A stretch of 64,000 bases of DNA from JAPWJZ01 sp966211335 (GTDB lineage Bacteria > Pseudomonadota > Alphaproteobacteria > Micavibrionales > UBA2020). This document shows positions 1 through 8,722 of the stretch, in pieces. Location: assembly GCA_966211335.1 (NCBI GenBank), contig CBIHNF010000001.1, positions 2,139,029 through 2,203,028 of the forward strand. Direction: 5' to 3'. The notes below the pieces were generated by a model. It did not search any database, was not told the DNA's origin, and saw only the letters and a list, made by a program, of their open reading frames with translations. Every line of letters begins with the position of its first letter. Position 1 is the stretch's first letter. Both the position numbers and the translations under genes were made by a program.

Positions 1-1771
1 CGTCCAGAATCTGCAGGAAGAGGTCATAGACGTCCTTGTGGCCTTTTTCGATCTCGTCAAAGACGTTCACGACGTAGGGCTGACGACGCATGTTGTTGGT
101 CAGCAAGCCGCCGTCCGCGTAGCCTTCGTAACCGGGAGGCGCGCCGATGAGGGTCGAGACCGAGTGTTTTTCCTGGTACTCGGACATGTTGTAGGTTTTC
201 AGCGAAGTTTCATCGCCGAACAGCGTTTCCGCTAGCGCTTTCGCCAGTTCCGTCTTGCCGACGCCCGAGGGGCCGAGGAAGAGGAAGGAGCCGATCGGCT
301 TGTTGGCTTTCTTCATGCCGGTGCGGCCGCGGCGGACAGATTTTGCCACCGCCTGCACAGGGTCGTCCTGACCGAAGACGCGTTTTTTCAAGGTGCCTTC
401 GAGGTTCAGCAGCTTGGTCGTCTCGTCCTGGCCAAGGCGGCTGACGGGAACGCCAGAAAGGCGGCTGAACTCGGCCAGCACGTGCTCTGCCTTCAGTTCG
501 ACTTTGGCGTCGACTTCAGCGGTGAGTGACTGGAATTCCTTCCGGTTGGCGTCAACCAGCGTCTGCCACTGGGTGCGTTTTTCCTTCAGCGCGCGCTCGA
601 CCGAGTTGTCAAAGCCGCTCTTGCCGATTTTGAAGGCAAGGCCTTTTGTGGTGTTTTCAGCGGCGGATTCTTTGCCGGCAGCACGGTCAGCTTCCAGCTG
701 CTTGGAAGCCGCTTCCTGCTTCTGGTGTTCCTTTTCCAGCTCGGCGTCAATCTCACGGATGCCTTCTTCGCCGTCGCGCTGGTCTTTATACAGGGCACGC
801 AGTTTCTTCTGGCGCTCTTCCCAGGTTTCCGTGACATCCTTGATTTCTGCGGCGGTCTCAACTTTCAGGGCTTCCAGCTCGCCTTTCGACTTGCCGGCGA
901 ATTCTGCGGTGTTCGGCTTACCGGCAAGTGCGGCTTCGATGTTCGCAGCGCGCTCTTTCAGCGTGTCGAGCTCGATCGGGTTGGTGTGCGCCTTGTGGCG
1001 AAGCGCGGTGAGCGCGCCTTCCAGCAGCATAAAGGTACGGTTCGGCTGCGCGCTTTCGAGTTCTTTAATGAAGTACTTGTTCGTCAGCTCGGTCGCGCTG
1101 GCAACAGCTTCGGGGTTGATCTTGATGCCGTGGTATTTTTCGAGCTGTTTTGCGCCTTCTATGGCGATTTCATTCAAGACCGGCTTGGTTGGCTCCTTGA
1201 TTTCCATGAGCGTGAATTCGTCGCGCAGATCGGAGTGCGCTTTCAGAACTTCCGACAGGTCGCTGTCGCGGGTCTGGAAGATCGCCTGAAGGTCCGGGCT
1301 GCGCAGTTCGCGCATCAGGGCGTTGACGAGGTTGGTGACGCCGTTGTTGCGGCAGCCGTCGAGGAAACCGCGGGTGTCTTCGATGACAAGGACGGTATCC
1401 GGCGCGCGCTTCAGCGTCGCAAGGGTCTTCTGGAAGGCTTCGTTAATTTTCGCGGCGTCGCCGGAGGAGAACAGAGCGTCAGTATCCAGCCAGTAGAAGC
1501 GCTTGCTGATAATGTCGAAGGGGGTGGAAGTATCGTCTTTAGACGCCTGAAGGCCGAGAACGACGGAGGAAACGCCGACGCCGGCAAGGCCGTTGAGCAG
1601 CAGGTTGTTGGCATCCTTGCGCATCAGCACGTTGGAGACTTCTTTCAGCTCCGTATCGCGGCCGACGAGCTTGAAGTCAGGCTGCTGTGCGAGGTAATCA
1701 GATCCGCGGATCAGGTAGTCGCTGTTGGGGCCGAGCATTGCCGCGACCTGTTGTTTCTGTTCGTCTGCCAT
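1..1771 (-). CDS. ClpB-like AAA+ ATPase with degenerate first ATPase domain (3' end outside window)
   Basis: The minus-strand frame is open from an ATG at 1771 (purine-rich AGAGGGA just upstream) to the window edge, giving 590 residues without a stop. Seen: no Clp N-terminal repeat domain; a first AAA domain starting at GRDTEL whose Walker A reads GLAGVGVSS, so the ATP-binding lysine is valine, and whose Walker B reads VLVIEDT; a long charged helical middle; then a canonical second domain with GPSGVGKTELAK, the SEYQEKHSVSTLIGAPPGYEG stretch and VFDEIEK. The second domain should bind and hydrolyse ATP, as in ClpB/ClpA unfoldases; the first probably does not. It lies downstream of the coiled-coil gene in the same direction, likely one operon. 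A housekeeping ClpB role is unlikely given the divergent first half. Confidence 0.85.
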   Translation of the reverse strand, partial: MADEQKQQVAAMLGPNSDYLIRGSDYLAQQPDFKLVGRDTELKEVSNVLMRKDANNLLLNGLAGVGVSSVVLGLQASKDDTSTPFDIISKRFYWLDTDALFSSGDAAKINEAFQKTLATLKRAPDTVLVIEDTRGFLDGCRNNGVTNLVNALMRELRSPDLQAIFQTRDSDLSEVLKAHSDLRDEFTLMEIKEPTKPVLNEIAIEGAKQLEKYHGIKINPEAVASATELTNKYFIKELESAQPNRTFMLLEGALTALRHKAHTNPIELDTLKERAANIEAALAGKPNTAEFAGKSKGELEALKVETAAEIKDVTETWEERQKKLRALYKDQRDGEEGIREIDAELEKEHQKQEAASKQLEADRAAGKESAAENTTKGLAFKIGKSGFDNSVERALKEKRTQWQTLVDANRKEFQSLTAEVDAKVELKAEHVLAEFSRLSGVPVSRLGQDETTKLLNLEGTLKKRVFGQDDPVQAVAKSVRRGRTGMKKANKPIGSFLFLGPSGVGKTELAKALAETLFGDETSLKTYNMSEYQEKHSVSTLIGAPPGYEGYADGGLLTNNMRRQPYVVNVFDEIEKGHKDVYDLFLQILD

Positions 1772-1905
1772 AATCTTTGTCCCTCTGTTACACCTCGCGC
1801 GTTATCGCGCGGCGAGAATTTTCGTTTGTGCGATTTTGTAGTCTTTTTATGGTCCGCCATTTCCGGGTGCGGCGTGATGCCGCACCCGGGATGACGTTTT
1901 GCTTT

Positions 1906-3648
1906 TTACTGGCCGAAGTTAGCGAAGGGGCTGCCCTTCTTTTCGGCTTTCGGAGCTTCTTTCTTGTCCTGGTTCGCAGGGGTCGTTGCAGCATCGGTAC
2001 CCAGTTCTGCGGGGGCCGCGTAGGCGTCCTGCAGGTCTTTGCGGGTTTGCTTGATGATGCCTTCGACGTTCGCGAGGCCGGACTTAACTTCCTGCATGCC
2101 CTCTTTCGCGATCTGCGAGGAGGTACGGAGGACTTCGCCGTAGGCAGCGAGGTCGTCGACGGCTTTGTTGAGGCCAACGGCGGCTTCCTTGATGCCCATC
2201 GCAGTGCGGATCGATTCTTTCATCGCGACGGCATTGGTCTTGTCGGTCATGGTCGTGATCGACTGGCGGGCCGCTTCCGTCGATTCGTTCAACGCGGCTG
2301 CCGAGACAGCTTGCAGGACGGTCGAGAGGCGGTCAGCCACGCCGGCGATGCCGGAAGAGTGCAGTTCAGCGGTTTTAGCAACCTGGTCGCGGTTCGCGTC
2401 GCCCATCTGCTTGATGCGGACGGCTTGCGACGTGAGGTCGGAGTAGGTCTTGAAGGTGTCAACCGTCGAAGAATCGAGGTTGGTGATGTATTCTTCAACG
2501 GCCTGCTTCTTGCTCTCGCGCTGCATTTGCGAAATCGGCGATTCCGTTTTTGCGGCATCGCCTTCCGGCGGCAGGAAAGTATCGCGCAGTTTCTGGTTGC
2601 CGGCGGAGGCGTCTTTCGATGCTTCCGTGACGATGGCGTAGATCGACTGCATGCCGGTGTTGACGCTATGCAGGTTCTCGATCTGGCCGCTCATCTGCTC
2701 GAGGTGGTCGAGGACAGCGCCAACGCGGGTGTCGGACTTGTTGACGAAGTCCTGTGCCGCGCCGACCAGTTCTTTCTGGCGGGTTTTGTGTTCTTCGGAC
2801 GTCAGGTCAAGCAGCTCGCGCAGCTTGGCTTTCTGTTCGGCGAACTGAGCGTATTGCGTTTCGCGTGCCTGGTTGGGGTCTTTCAGCTTCTCGAGGTTCT
2901 CTGCCGTCGTCGTGACGGTCGCGTTGATGCTGGCGAGTTGCGCTTCTTTTTCCGAGATCTGGCGAATGGTTTCGTCTTTCAGTCCGCCGAGACCGAAGAA
3001 TTTGCGGTACTGGCCGCTCTTCGAGTTCTTGAGGACGGAGAGATCGCCGTTCGTCGCGGTGATCTGGCCTTGCAGTTCGCCGAGTTTCTTCGAGGCCTCT
3101 TCGAGGTCCTTTTTGCGTTTTTCTTCCGCAGCCTGGTCTTCTTTAATCTCTTTGAAGACGCCAAGGACCGTGTCGCCACCTTCAAGGCGCAGTTTGTAGA
3201 CTGCGTCGATGATTTCGGTCAGCGGGGTCATGCGGTTGTCGAACTCGAGCAGGCCGGAGTTCAGCTCTTCGATGACGCCTTGCAGCTCGGAGAAGGCGCC
3301 GGTGTCGGTCATCTTGATGATTTCCTGGGCAACGCGCTTGCGCTCGTTCATCAGATATTTTTTGAATTCGGTGAATTCTTTCAGGCGGGTTGCGTTCTCT
3401 TCTTTCGTCGATTCAGCCGAGAAGGTCAGTGCTTCGGTGGCAGCTTCTTTCTTCTGCATCGGATCAAGCTTGTTGTTGAAGATGATCTTGTAGAAGGTGT
3501 TGGTTTCGATGTCGGAAAACTTGTCTTCGGTATCGGTTTGAGCCGTCGTTTGCGTTTGCGTGGTCGTATTCGTCTTACGTTTCGTCGCGGCTGTCAGCTC
3601 CTCCGTCATCTGCTGGGCTTTTTTGAGTGCTGTTGATGCTTCTGCCAT
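1906..3648 (-). CDS. Coiled-coil cytoplasmic protein, 580 aa
   Basis: No signal peptide or membrane segment. The protein is almost entirely charged and Ala/Glu/Lys-rich helix, with long heptad-like stretches from about residue 90 to 520, a short Thr-rich N-terminal linker (about 25-45) and an Ala/Lys-rich disordered tail ending GSPFANFGQ. I do not recognise a family; a loose resemblance to TelA-type coiled-coil proteins of tellurite/stress clusters is only an impression. The start has AGGAG upstream, and a sigma-70-like promoter lies at 3749-3777. The ClpB-like gene follows after 134 bases, so the two are probably cotranscribed and this protein may be its partner or substrate (inference). Confidence 0.8.
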   Translation of the reverse strand: MAEASTALKKAQQMTEELTAATKRKTNTTTQTQTTAQTDTEDKFSDIETNTFYKIIFNNKLDPMQKKEAATEALTFSAESTKEENATRLKEFTEFKKYLMNERKRVAQEIIKMTDTGAFSELQGVIEELNSGLLEFDNRMTPLTEIIDAVYKLRLEGGDTVLGVFKEIKEDQAAEEKRKKDLEEASKKLGELQGQITATNGDLSVLKNSKSGQYRKFFGLGGLKDETIRQISEKEAQLASINATVTTTAENLEKLKDPNQARETQYAQFAEQKAKLRELLDLTSEEHKTRQKELVGAAQDFVNKSDTRVGAVLDHLEQMSGQIENLHSVNTGMQSIYAIVTEASKDASAGNQKLRDTFLPPEGDAAKTESPISQMQRESKKQAVEEYITNLDSSTVDTFKTYSDLTSQAVRIKQMGDANRDQVAKTAELHSSGIAGVADRLSTVLQAVSAAALNESTEAARQSITTMTDKTNAVAMKESIRTAMGIKEAAVGLNKAVDDLAAYGEVLRTSSQIAKEGMQEVKSGLANVEGIIKQTRKDLQDAYAAPAELGTDAATTPANQDKKEAPKAEKKGSPFANFGQ

Positions 3649-3748
3649 TTGTAGTGCTCCTCTGTGATCGCTGTTTGAAGTGTTTTTGAAGTCAGTATTC
3701 GGGTGGCGGTAATTTCTTATTAATTTTCTGTTAACTAATTATGGGTAG

Positions 3749-3777
3749 TTTATACGGAAAATCTTTCGACCTTGCAA
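3749..3777 (-). promoter_or_regulatory. Sigma-70-type promoter for the coiled-coil/ClpB-like pair
   Basis: Read on the minus strand: -35 TTGCAA (3772-3777), 17-base spacer, -10 TATAAA (3749-3754). It lies about 100 bases upstream of the ATG at 3648 and between that gene and the terminator of the gene before it. Confidence 0.6.
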
Positions 3778-3826
3778 CTGAAATCGGCGCAAGATTCTGT
3801 TTTTTGGAAAACACCCTCTTCGGGCG

Positions 3827-3866
3827 ATAAAAAAGGGCTGCATTCACGTATGAATTGTCAGCCCTT
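3827..3866 (-). terminator. Rho-independent terminator after the vWA gene
   Basis: Arms AAGGGCTG (3833-3840) and CAGCCCTT (3859-3866), with an inner ATTCA/TGAAT pairing. On the minus strand the stem is followed by a T-run (the A-run at 3827-3834 on the plus strand). It fits termination of the vWA gene and separates it from the next promoter. The rest of 3649-4123 holds no gene that I can support. Confidence 0.6.
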
Positions 3867-4123
3867 AACATTGTTAAGATGGGAGGATCGATCCTCTGGA
3901 ATACGTAGTTCACTAAATTCCTCGACAGTTGTTTCAACGGAATATGTTCAGCGTAGCGGCAAAGCGCATGCTGTCAAATTATTAACAGAATATTAAGAAG
4001 TTTCAGATGGATACGTCTAATAGTACCGCGCCATAGGCATGGCCGAATCGCCAATGCAGCGCAACAATTGGACGCAAATGCTATTTATTCTCAACAACTT
4101 ATGCTCAAAAGAGCAATATTGGG

Positions 4124-4957
4124 TTAAATTGCGGGTGACGCCCCGTCTTTGCTGGCAGCCACGGCCACGGCCTTTGGTGCTTCCTGCGGCGCGGCTTGCG
4201 TTTGTGCCAAACGTGCTTTTACAACGGCCGTCAGCACGCCCCAAATATCATCCGCTTTTTCGGCGTGATGCACGGCCGGCGCAAGTGCCGGTGCCGCGGC
4301 ATTCACAAGTCCTGCCAGCGTCGGGATATTGCCCGCATTGGTGCCGATATTGATGAAGTCGAAGGTGACTTTGGGATTATGGCGCAGCGTCGTCTCGATC
4401 AGCTGGGCGGTTGCCTCAAGATTATCCGTCGCATTGCCATCGGACACGATAACGTAATGCTTCGTACGCGCGGCAGGCTTGTCGGAAGTATTGGCGATCA
4501 TGATTTCGCGCACGACGCCGAAGAGGTTTTTATCGTTCTTTTCCGTCTTGGCGCGCGCTTTATCCGTGCGGTCGGAATCATTCAGGCGCAGGTGGTTGGC
4601 GGTGCCGGTGTCATAGAGCGCGGCGCTGACGATGCCGTCATTGCCGCTGGCAGCGGCGCTCATTTTGCCGGCGGCGGCAATGGCGGCGCCGATGGGGCTG
4701 TTATAGCCCTCCCCCATGTCCTTCGACTTGTTGATCAGGATAACAACGTCATGACCGGCGATCGAACTACGGTTGCCGGGCAGCGTGAATTCATCGAGGA
4801 CCTTGTTATTGGCGTCTTTCAGCTCGGACATTTCGGCCTTGAAAATGGCGGTATCCAGCTGGCTTAGAGCCTTTTTGGAGCGTTCCGCAACCTCGGCAAA
4901 TTCCGCGCGCAAGGCTTTGAGTTCAGCCGACAACGGCTTGGGTTCGTCGTTCGCCAT
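4124..4957 (-). CDS. von Willebrand A-domain protein with degenerate MIDAS, 277 aa
   Basis: Start chosen at 4957 (AAGGAAT upstream) rather than the longer frame at 5053. Residues 1-50 form a charged helical lead. The vWA fold begins at about residue 68 with HDVVILINKSKDMGEG, where the metal-site motif DxSxS reads NxSxD; the later VIVSDGNATDN strand-loop is present at about residue 170. The C-terminal 40 residues are Ala-rich and low-complexity. No signal peptide, so it is cytoplasmic. Such vWA proteins often pair with AAA+ ATPases as adaptors, and a ClpB-like ATPase lies just downstream in the same direction (inference). Metal binding may be weak or lost. Confidence 0.75.
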   Translation of the reverse strand: MANDEPKPLSAELKALRAEFAEVAERSKKALSQLDTAIFKAEMSELKDANNKVLDEFTLPGNRSSIAGHDVVILINKSKDMGEGYNSPIGAAIAAAGKMSAAASGNDGIVSAALYDTGTANHLRLNDSDRTDKARAKTEKNDKNLFGVVREIMIANTSDKPAARTKHYVIVSDGNATDNLEATAQLIETTLRHNPKVTFDFINIGTNAGNIPTLAGLVNAAAPALAPAVHHAEKADDIWGVLTAVVKARLAQTQAAPQEAPKAVAVAASKDGASPAI

Positions 4958-5101
4958 GATAAATTCCTTTTGTGATGATGCTTTGTCATAGGAGCATCGG
5001 AACCGCGTGTCAATGGGCGACTTCATATCACGGGGTGGCTTGCCAGCATACATTAGTTATGTTATCTCGGGTTATCCGCAGCAAACAGGCAGACGCCAAA
5101 C

Positions 5102-6427
5102 ATGGCCCTCTTCCGCACCAAACGCGCCTTCCAGGACGCCATCATCAGCAACGACACGCTGACGATTGCCGATTATTTGAAAAAATCGAAAGACTGGCTC
5201 CAGAAAACAGACGCCAAAGGCCAGACGCCGCTGCAAATCGCCATCGATGCCGGCGCCGTTGAATCTTTCAAGATGCTGTTGCCCCACCGCAAAGAGATGG
5301 ATGGCTCTGGCAACCGCACCGGCGAAATAGCGCTTCATACGGCAGTCCGCCTTGGCAACATCGATATGACGCGGGATCTTCTCGCCCTTCCGGAATTCGC
5401 GGCGCTGGTGAACAGGATCGACCGCGACGGCAATACGCCGCTGCGGCTCGCCATCGACAAGGGCCACGAAGAAATACTGAAGATGATGATCGGCACCGGC
5501 AAGGCCGACCTTGGCGGTGCGGAGCCTGCGGTCTATCGCGCTGTGCGCATGGGACAGGCTGGCAGCCTCAACGTGCTCATCCATGCGGGCGCGGATGTGA
5601 ACGCGCCCTTCACCGTGCCCGGCGACGCCTACGGCTTTTTCGTCAGCTATGAAGACACCAAACCCAAGTATTATTCGGCCTTAAGCCTTGCCGTCACCCA
5701 AAACAACACAGGCATGGTGCAGACGCTGCTGGAAGCCGGCGCAAAGCCGCAGGAAAAAGAGACGGTGATGTGCAAGGCGGCCGAGCATGGCAATCTTGAC
5801 GTGATGGCTGCGCTGCTATCCTACGGGCAAAGCTTGCGGGAAACGACAAACGATCGCAAGACACCGCTGCATCACGCCGCCAAGAACGGCCGGCGTGACG
5901 CGGTGCAGTTCCTGCTGGAGCATGGCGCCGACGCCGTACGCATGGATGATGAAAACCGTACTGCCGTTTCCTATGCGCAGCAATATGCGATGAAAGATAT
6001 CGTCGATCTGCTGCAGGACCCCGCACCTGTCCGCCCCTCCAAAATCATTCCCGCCGTTACGGCTGCACCGAAAGAAAAACCACCGGCGCCTGCCGTTCAG
6101 GCGGCAAAGGTGGAGCCGCCCAAACCCGCGGTGGACGGCGAAAGCTGGAAACGCGTAGGGCAGCAGGGCGTCGCCCGCATCCTCGACCTCCCCTCCCTCC
6201 AGCGCAAACTGACGGAAATTTTCAATTTCGAAACGCGGGAGCGAGTGACGATCAGCGAGAATCTTGCAACGAAGGTCGAGACAACGACCCCCGGCGAAAG
6301 CTTCGACAATCTTTCCGAAGACGCGCTTTCCAAAGCGGCGGATGAATATGCGCGGCTTGGCGGCAAGGTGGATGCGGCGCAGGTTTTCCGCGGCCGCATC
6401 ACCAAGGCAAAATATAATCCGAAATAA
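5102..6427 (+). CDS. Ankyrin-repeat protein with C-terminal extension, 441 aa
   Basis: Residues 1-310 contain about eight ankyrin repeats, recognisable by GQTPLQIAIDAG, GNTPLRLAIDKGH, YSALSLAVTQNN and KTPLHHAAKNGRRD at 30-40-residue spacing. A Pro/Ala/Lys linker (about 315-345) leads to a C-terminal segment of about 90 residues, beginning SWKRVGQQGVARI, that I do not recognise and that may be the effector part. No signal peptide. It is divergent from the vWA gene, with 144 bases between the starts, and its stop abuts that of the convergent 74-residue gene. Ankyrin repeats bind proteins; the partner is unknown. Confidence 0.8.
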   Translation: MALFRTKRAFQDAIISNDTLTIADYLKKSKDWLQKTDAKGQTPLQIAIDAGAVESFKMLLPHRKEMDGSGNRTGEIALHTAVRLGNIDMTRDLLALPEFAALVNRIDRDGNTPLRLAIDKGHEEILKMMIGTGKADLGGAEPAVYRAVRMGQAGSLNVLIHAGADVNAPFTVPGDAYGFFVSYEDTKPKYYSALSLAVTQNNTGMVQTLLEAGAKPQEKETVMCKAAEHGNLDVMAALLSYGQSLRETTNDRKTPLHHAAKNGRRDAVQFLLEHGADAVRMDDENRTAVSYAQQYAMKDIVDLLQDPAPVRPSKIIPAVTAAPKEKPPAPAVQAAKVEPPKPAVDGESWKRVGQQGVARILDLPSLQRKLTEIFNFETRERVTISENLATKVETTTPGESFDNLSEDALSKAADEYARLGGKVDAAQVFRGRITKAKYNPK

Positions 6428-6652
6428 TCAGCAGTCGAGATTGCGCGGGCCGAAGGCCTGGCTGTCGCTATACCAGCCCGCTTTTTTCTTTTCGGCCGAG
6501 GTCATGCCGACGTCACGACCCGTGGCCTTGTCAATCGCCTGCAGCACTTTACGCTGCTCCCCCTCGTCCAGCGCATCGAGGATGCCGAGGATCTGGGCGG
6601 TGGCTTTTGTGGTTTTCTGTTCGTTCAGGAAGGCCTGTTTCAAATTAGACAT
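6428..6652 (-). CDS. Hypothetical protein, 74 aa
   Basis: A short charged helical protein, with no signal peptide and no recognised family. It has a strong ribosome-binding site (AAAGGAGA) and a well-formed promoter overlapped by an inverted repeat (6669-6690), which supports it as a real and regulated gene. It ends exactly where the ankyrin gene ends. Confidence 0.6.
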   Translation of the reverse strand: MSNLKQAFLNEQKTTKATAQILGILDALDEGEQRKVLQAIDKATGRDVGMTSAEKKKAGWYSDSQAFGPRNLDC

Positions 6653-6668
6653 CTGCGCTTTCTCCTTT

Positions 6669-6714
6669 TATACTCATTTCGAGTATATTAATACGGAAAA
6701 AGAGCATAAGTCAA
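6669..6714 (-). promoter_or_regulatory. Promoter plus overlapping operator-like dyad of the 74-aa gene
   Basis: Minus strand: -35 TTGACT (6709-6714), 18-base spacer, -10 TAATAT (6685-6690). A perfect inverted repeat with 7-base arms, TATACTC and GAGTATA, separated by 5 bases (6669-6687), touches the -10 box and covers the expected transcription start. That is the geometry of a repressor operator; the regulator is unknown. Confidence 0.55.
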
Positions 6715-6730
6715 TTTTTATTTACAGATG

Positions 6731-7588
6731 TCAGGCAAAAGCCATACCGCCGCCCATGCGCACCATGCCGGGCTGGGCATCGATTTTGCGGAAGGCGGGT
6801 TTGGTGACGCGGTGTGCGATGCGGTTGAAGGTTTCTTTGATGGTGGCGCAGACTTCCTTCACTTGAGTCAGGAATTTCGACGCGCGGTTGAAGACGCCGC
6901 TCAACGAAAGGCAGGCGCCACCAATGCGCACATCCGGTAGCAGCGGGTTTTCAAGACGCGCGATCTGCTGGCCAAGGTTCTGCAGCGAATGATGGTCGCC
7001 CTTGGTTTTCACTTCGATAATCTCGCCCTCATCAAAACCCCAGTGGCTGATAATGTCGTACTTGGAGCGGAAGTGGATGATCTTGTCGTTCGGCAGTGCC
7101 GTCGACGGGATCAGCTTTTCAAGATAATCGCGTGTCTCCTGCGTCGGCCCCGGGCTGTTGAAGCACCAAACTTTGTTGACCGCAAGCGCCGTGCCAGCCG
7201 TGCGCGCAAGGTAGCCGCCCAGCGAATGGCCGGTCAGCTCGATATCCTTCACGTTAATATTGTTCCTGCTGCATTCTTCCGCGATGTAGTTCATCGCGAT
7301 GGCGAATTGCGGCGGCAGTTTGCCAAGAGCGATATCAACATCCGAGGGAATATCGGCGGCGACCTTGGTGCCGCGGAAGGCGATGGCGTATTTATGTTCG
7401 CCATCTTTCGCATCAGTGCGCTCGTATAGCGCGGCGTAAAAGCCTGTGCCCGGCCCTGCGACTTTTTTAGAATCTGAAATCTGTTTCCAGCCGGCGGGGA
7501 GAAGTGCGTCATCGTGGCTATATACATGGCTGGAAAGCCTTGCCATGTCGGATGCTTGTCTCAGCTTGTCACGGTCGATGAAGTACAT
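6731..7588 (-). CDS. Class 3-type lipase / alpha-beta hydrolase, 285 aa
   Basis: The start at 7588 has a very strong GGGAGGGGGA before it; the frame extends 13 codons further but without support. Seen: YAIAFRGTK (oxyanion-type strand-loop typical of class 3 lipases), the nucleophile elbow TGHSLGGYLA, then NSPGPT and a later DHHSL as the likely acid/histidine region. There is no signal peptide, so it would act in the cytoplasm or be exported by a route not visible here. The last 70 residues are basic and helical. Substrate unknown; phospholipid or acyl ester hydrolysis is the family expectation. Confidence 0.8.
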   Translation of the reverse strand: MYFIDRDKLRQASDMARLSSHVYSHDDALLPAGWKQISDSKKVAGPGTGFYAALYERTDAKDGEHKYAIAFRGTKVAADIPSDVDIALGKLPPQFAIAMNYIAEECSRNNINVKDIELTGHSLGGYLARTAGTALAVNKVWCFNSPGPTQETRDYLEKLIPSTALPNDKIIHFRSKYDIISHWGFDEGEIIEVKTKGDHHSLQNLGQQIARLENPLLPDVRIGGACLSLSGVFNRASKFLTQVKEVCATIKETFNRIAHRVTKPAFRKIDAQPGMVRMGGGMAFA

Positions 7589-7766
7589 TCTATCCCCCTC
7601 CCATTCGCGCCCAGATTGACGCTCCAATTGCTGCCCTATCGTATTTTAGTACCTGTAGTTTACCTTAAACTTGGTTATTCTTTTCTTAACTTGACGATAT
7701 CTGATTGTTTGCATTGAATATTCTAAGTCGATTTTCGCGCAGTGCCGTTCAAGAATCGATTATGGA

Positions 7767-8603
7767 CTACTTCTGCAGGCGTATGACATTGGCCTTCGCG
7801 GCAGGCGCGGTTGGCGGCGCGGAGGCGAGCTTGTGTTCAATCGTCTCAGGTTTCAGGAACACCGGTTTGTAATTGTCCTCAAGGAAGCCGGGCATCATGC
7901 CATAGACGTCGAACTTCGCGAGCGTCCTCCCATCAGGTTTTGTCTCGAGCAGTGCCTCTTCCGGCGTTTTGCGGCCTGCGCGGATATCGGCGAGTGCGGC
8001 GGCCAGCGCCGGCACATCCCTCTCCCGTACCGCCAGCGTCCCGTTCACGCCGATCTCCCACGGTTCGCCCCATTGCGTCGGGATGCGGAGGGGGGCGGTG
8101 ATGTTGAGGCAGACGCGATAGGCGTCGGGGTTGGGGTTATAGACGTTGACCGGGCGGCCATGCTCATCCAGTTCCGTGCTGCGGTTATAGTCAAAATCGA
8201 AAGAGGAGGTCTTCGCCGTCCAGAGCCCCGGGCCCTTGAAATCAGGGGCGTTAAGGTCACTCTCACCGACGAGACGGCGCACGAAGTTGGAGGTGACTTC
8301 CTCCATTACCAGACGCCGCACATATTCGTTGGGATAATGCGCAAGGTCCATCACCACATAGAGCGGCTTGATCTCGATTTCGTTTTCCATGGTTCGCCCG
8401 TCGGCGTTTTCGGTAACGAGCTTCAGGTTGCTGAGCTTGTAGGCCGCGACAGATTCCGTCTTGCCATAGCCCCTGCCCTCGGCCATCAGCCTTTCCAGCA
8501 GGTTGAAGTAGGTCGCGGCATCGGCAAGCGGCGCAGGCGCGGCGGCGGCATCGCTGAAAGCGATCGCCAAAGCCCCTTCTTCCTTCTGACCATTCCCCGC
8601 CAA
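7767..8603 (-). CDS. Unrecognised protein, paralogue of the next gene upstream, 278 aa
   Basis: I do not recognise the family. It aligns over most of its length with the product of 8723-9523; shared blocks are the GxGYGKT segment near residue 45, DFKGPGLWT, NPxAxRVCL, AxRERDV and FDxYGMxPxFLExNYxPVxLKPET at the C-terminus. No signal peptide or membrane segment. The N-terminal 25 residues are Ala-rich and differ from the paralogue. It has its own promoter at 8633-8662, so the two copies can be expressed independently. Confidence 0.75.
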   Translation of the reverse strand: MAGNGQKEEGALAIAFSDAAAAPAPLADAATYFNLLERLMAEGRGYGKTESVAAYKLSNLKLVTENADGRTMENEIEIKPLYVVMDLAHYPNEYVRRLVMEEVTSNFVRRLVGESDLNAPDFKGPGLWTAKTSSFDFDYNRSTELDEHGRPVNVYNPNPDAYRVCLNITAPLRIPTQWGEPWEIGVNGTLAVRERDVPALAAALADIRAGRKTPEEALLETKPDGRTLAKFDVYGMMPGFLEDNYKPVFLKPETIEHKLASAPPTAPAAKANVIRLQK

Positions 8604-8632
8604 AAGCCATTCCCCTGTTGATTTACCGAGGT

Positions 8633-8662
8633 ATTATACCACAAGCGGTATTATTATGCCAA
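8633..8662 (-). promoter_or_regulatory. Extended -10 promoter of the 278-aa gene
   Basis: Minus strand: -35 TTGGCA (8657-8662), 18-base spacer, perfect -10 TATAAT (8633-8638) preceded by TGG, an extended -10. It lies 30 bases before the ATG at 8603. Confidence 0.65.
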
Positions 8663-8668
8663 ATAGAT

Positions 8669-8708
8669 ACGCCCGCCTCTGATTTATACCAGAGCGCGGG
8701 CGTTTTTT
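8669..8708. terminator. Hairpin terminator between the two paralogues
   Basis: Arms ACGCCCGC (8669-8676) and GCGGGCGT (8696-8703), with inner CTCT/AGAG pairing. The T-run is best on the plus strand (8703-8708); read on the minus strand, the direction of the adjacent genes, the tail is weaker (ATCTATTT). It probably ends the 266-aa transcript. Confidence 0.5.
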
Positions 8709-8722
8709 ATTGAGAATCGTTC

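Noticed and set aside
1777..3636. A 619-residue plus-strand frame opposite the coiled-coil gene
   Set aside because: Its Phe/Arg/Val-rich composition is the mirror of Glu/Lys/Ala/Asn codons on the other strand, and the minus-strand frame has a promoter and AGGAG.
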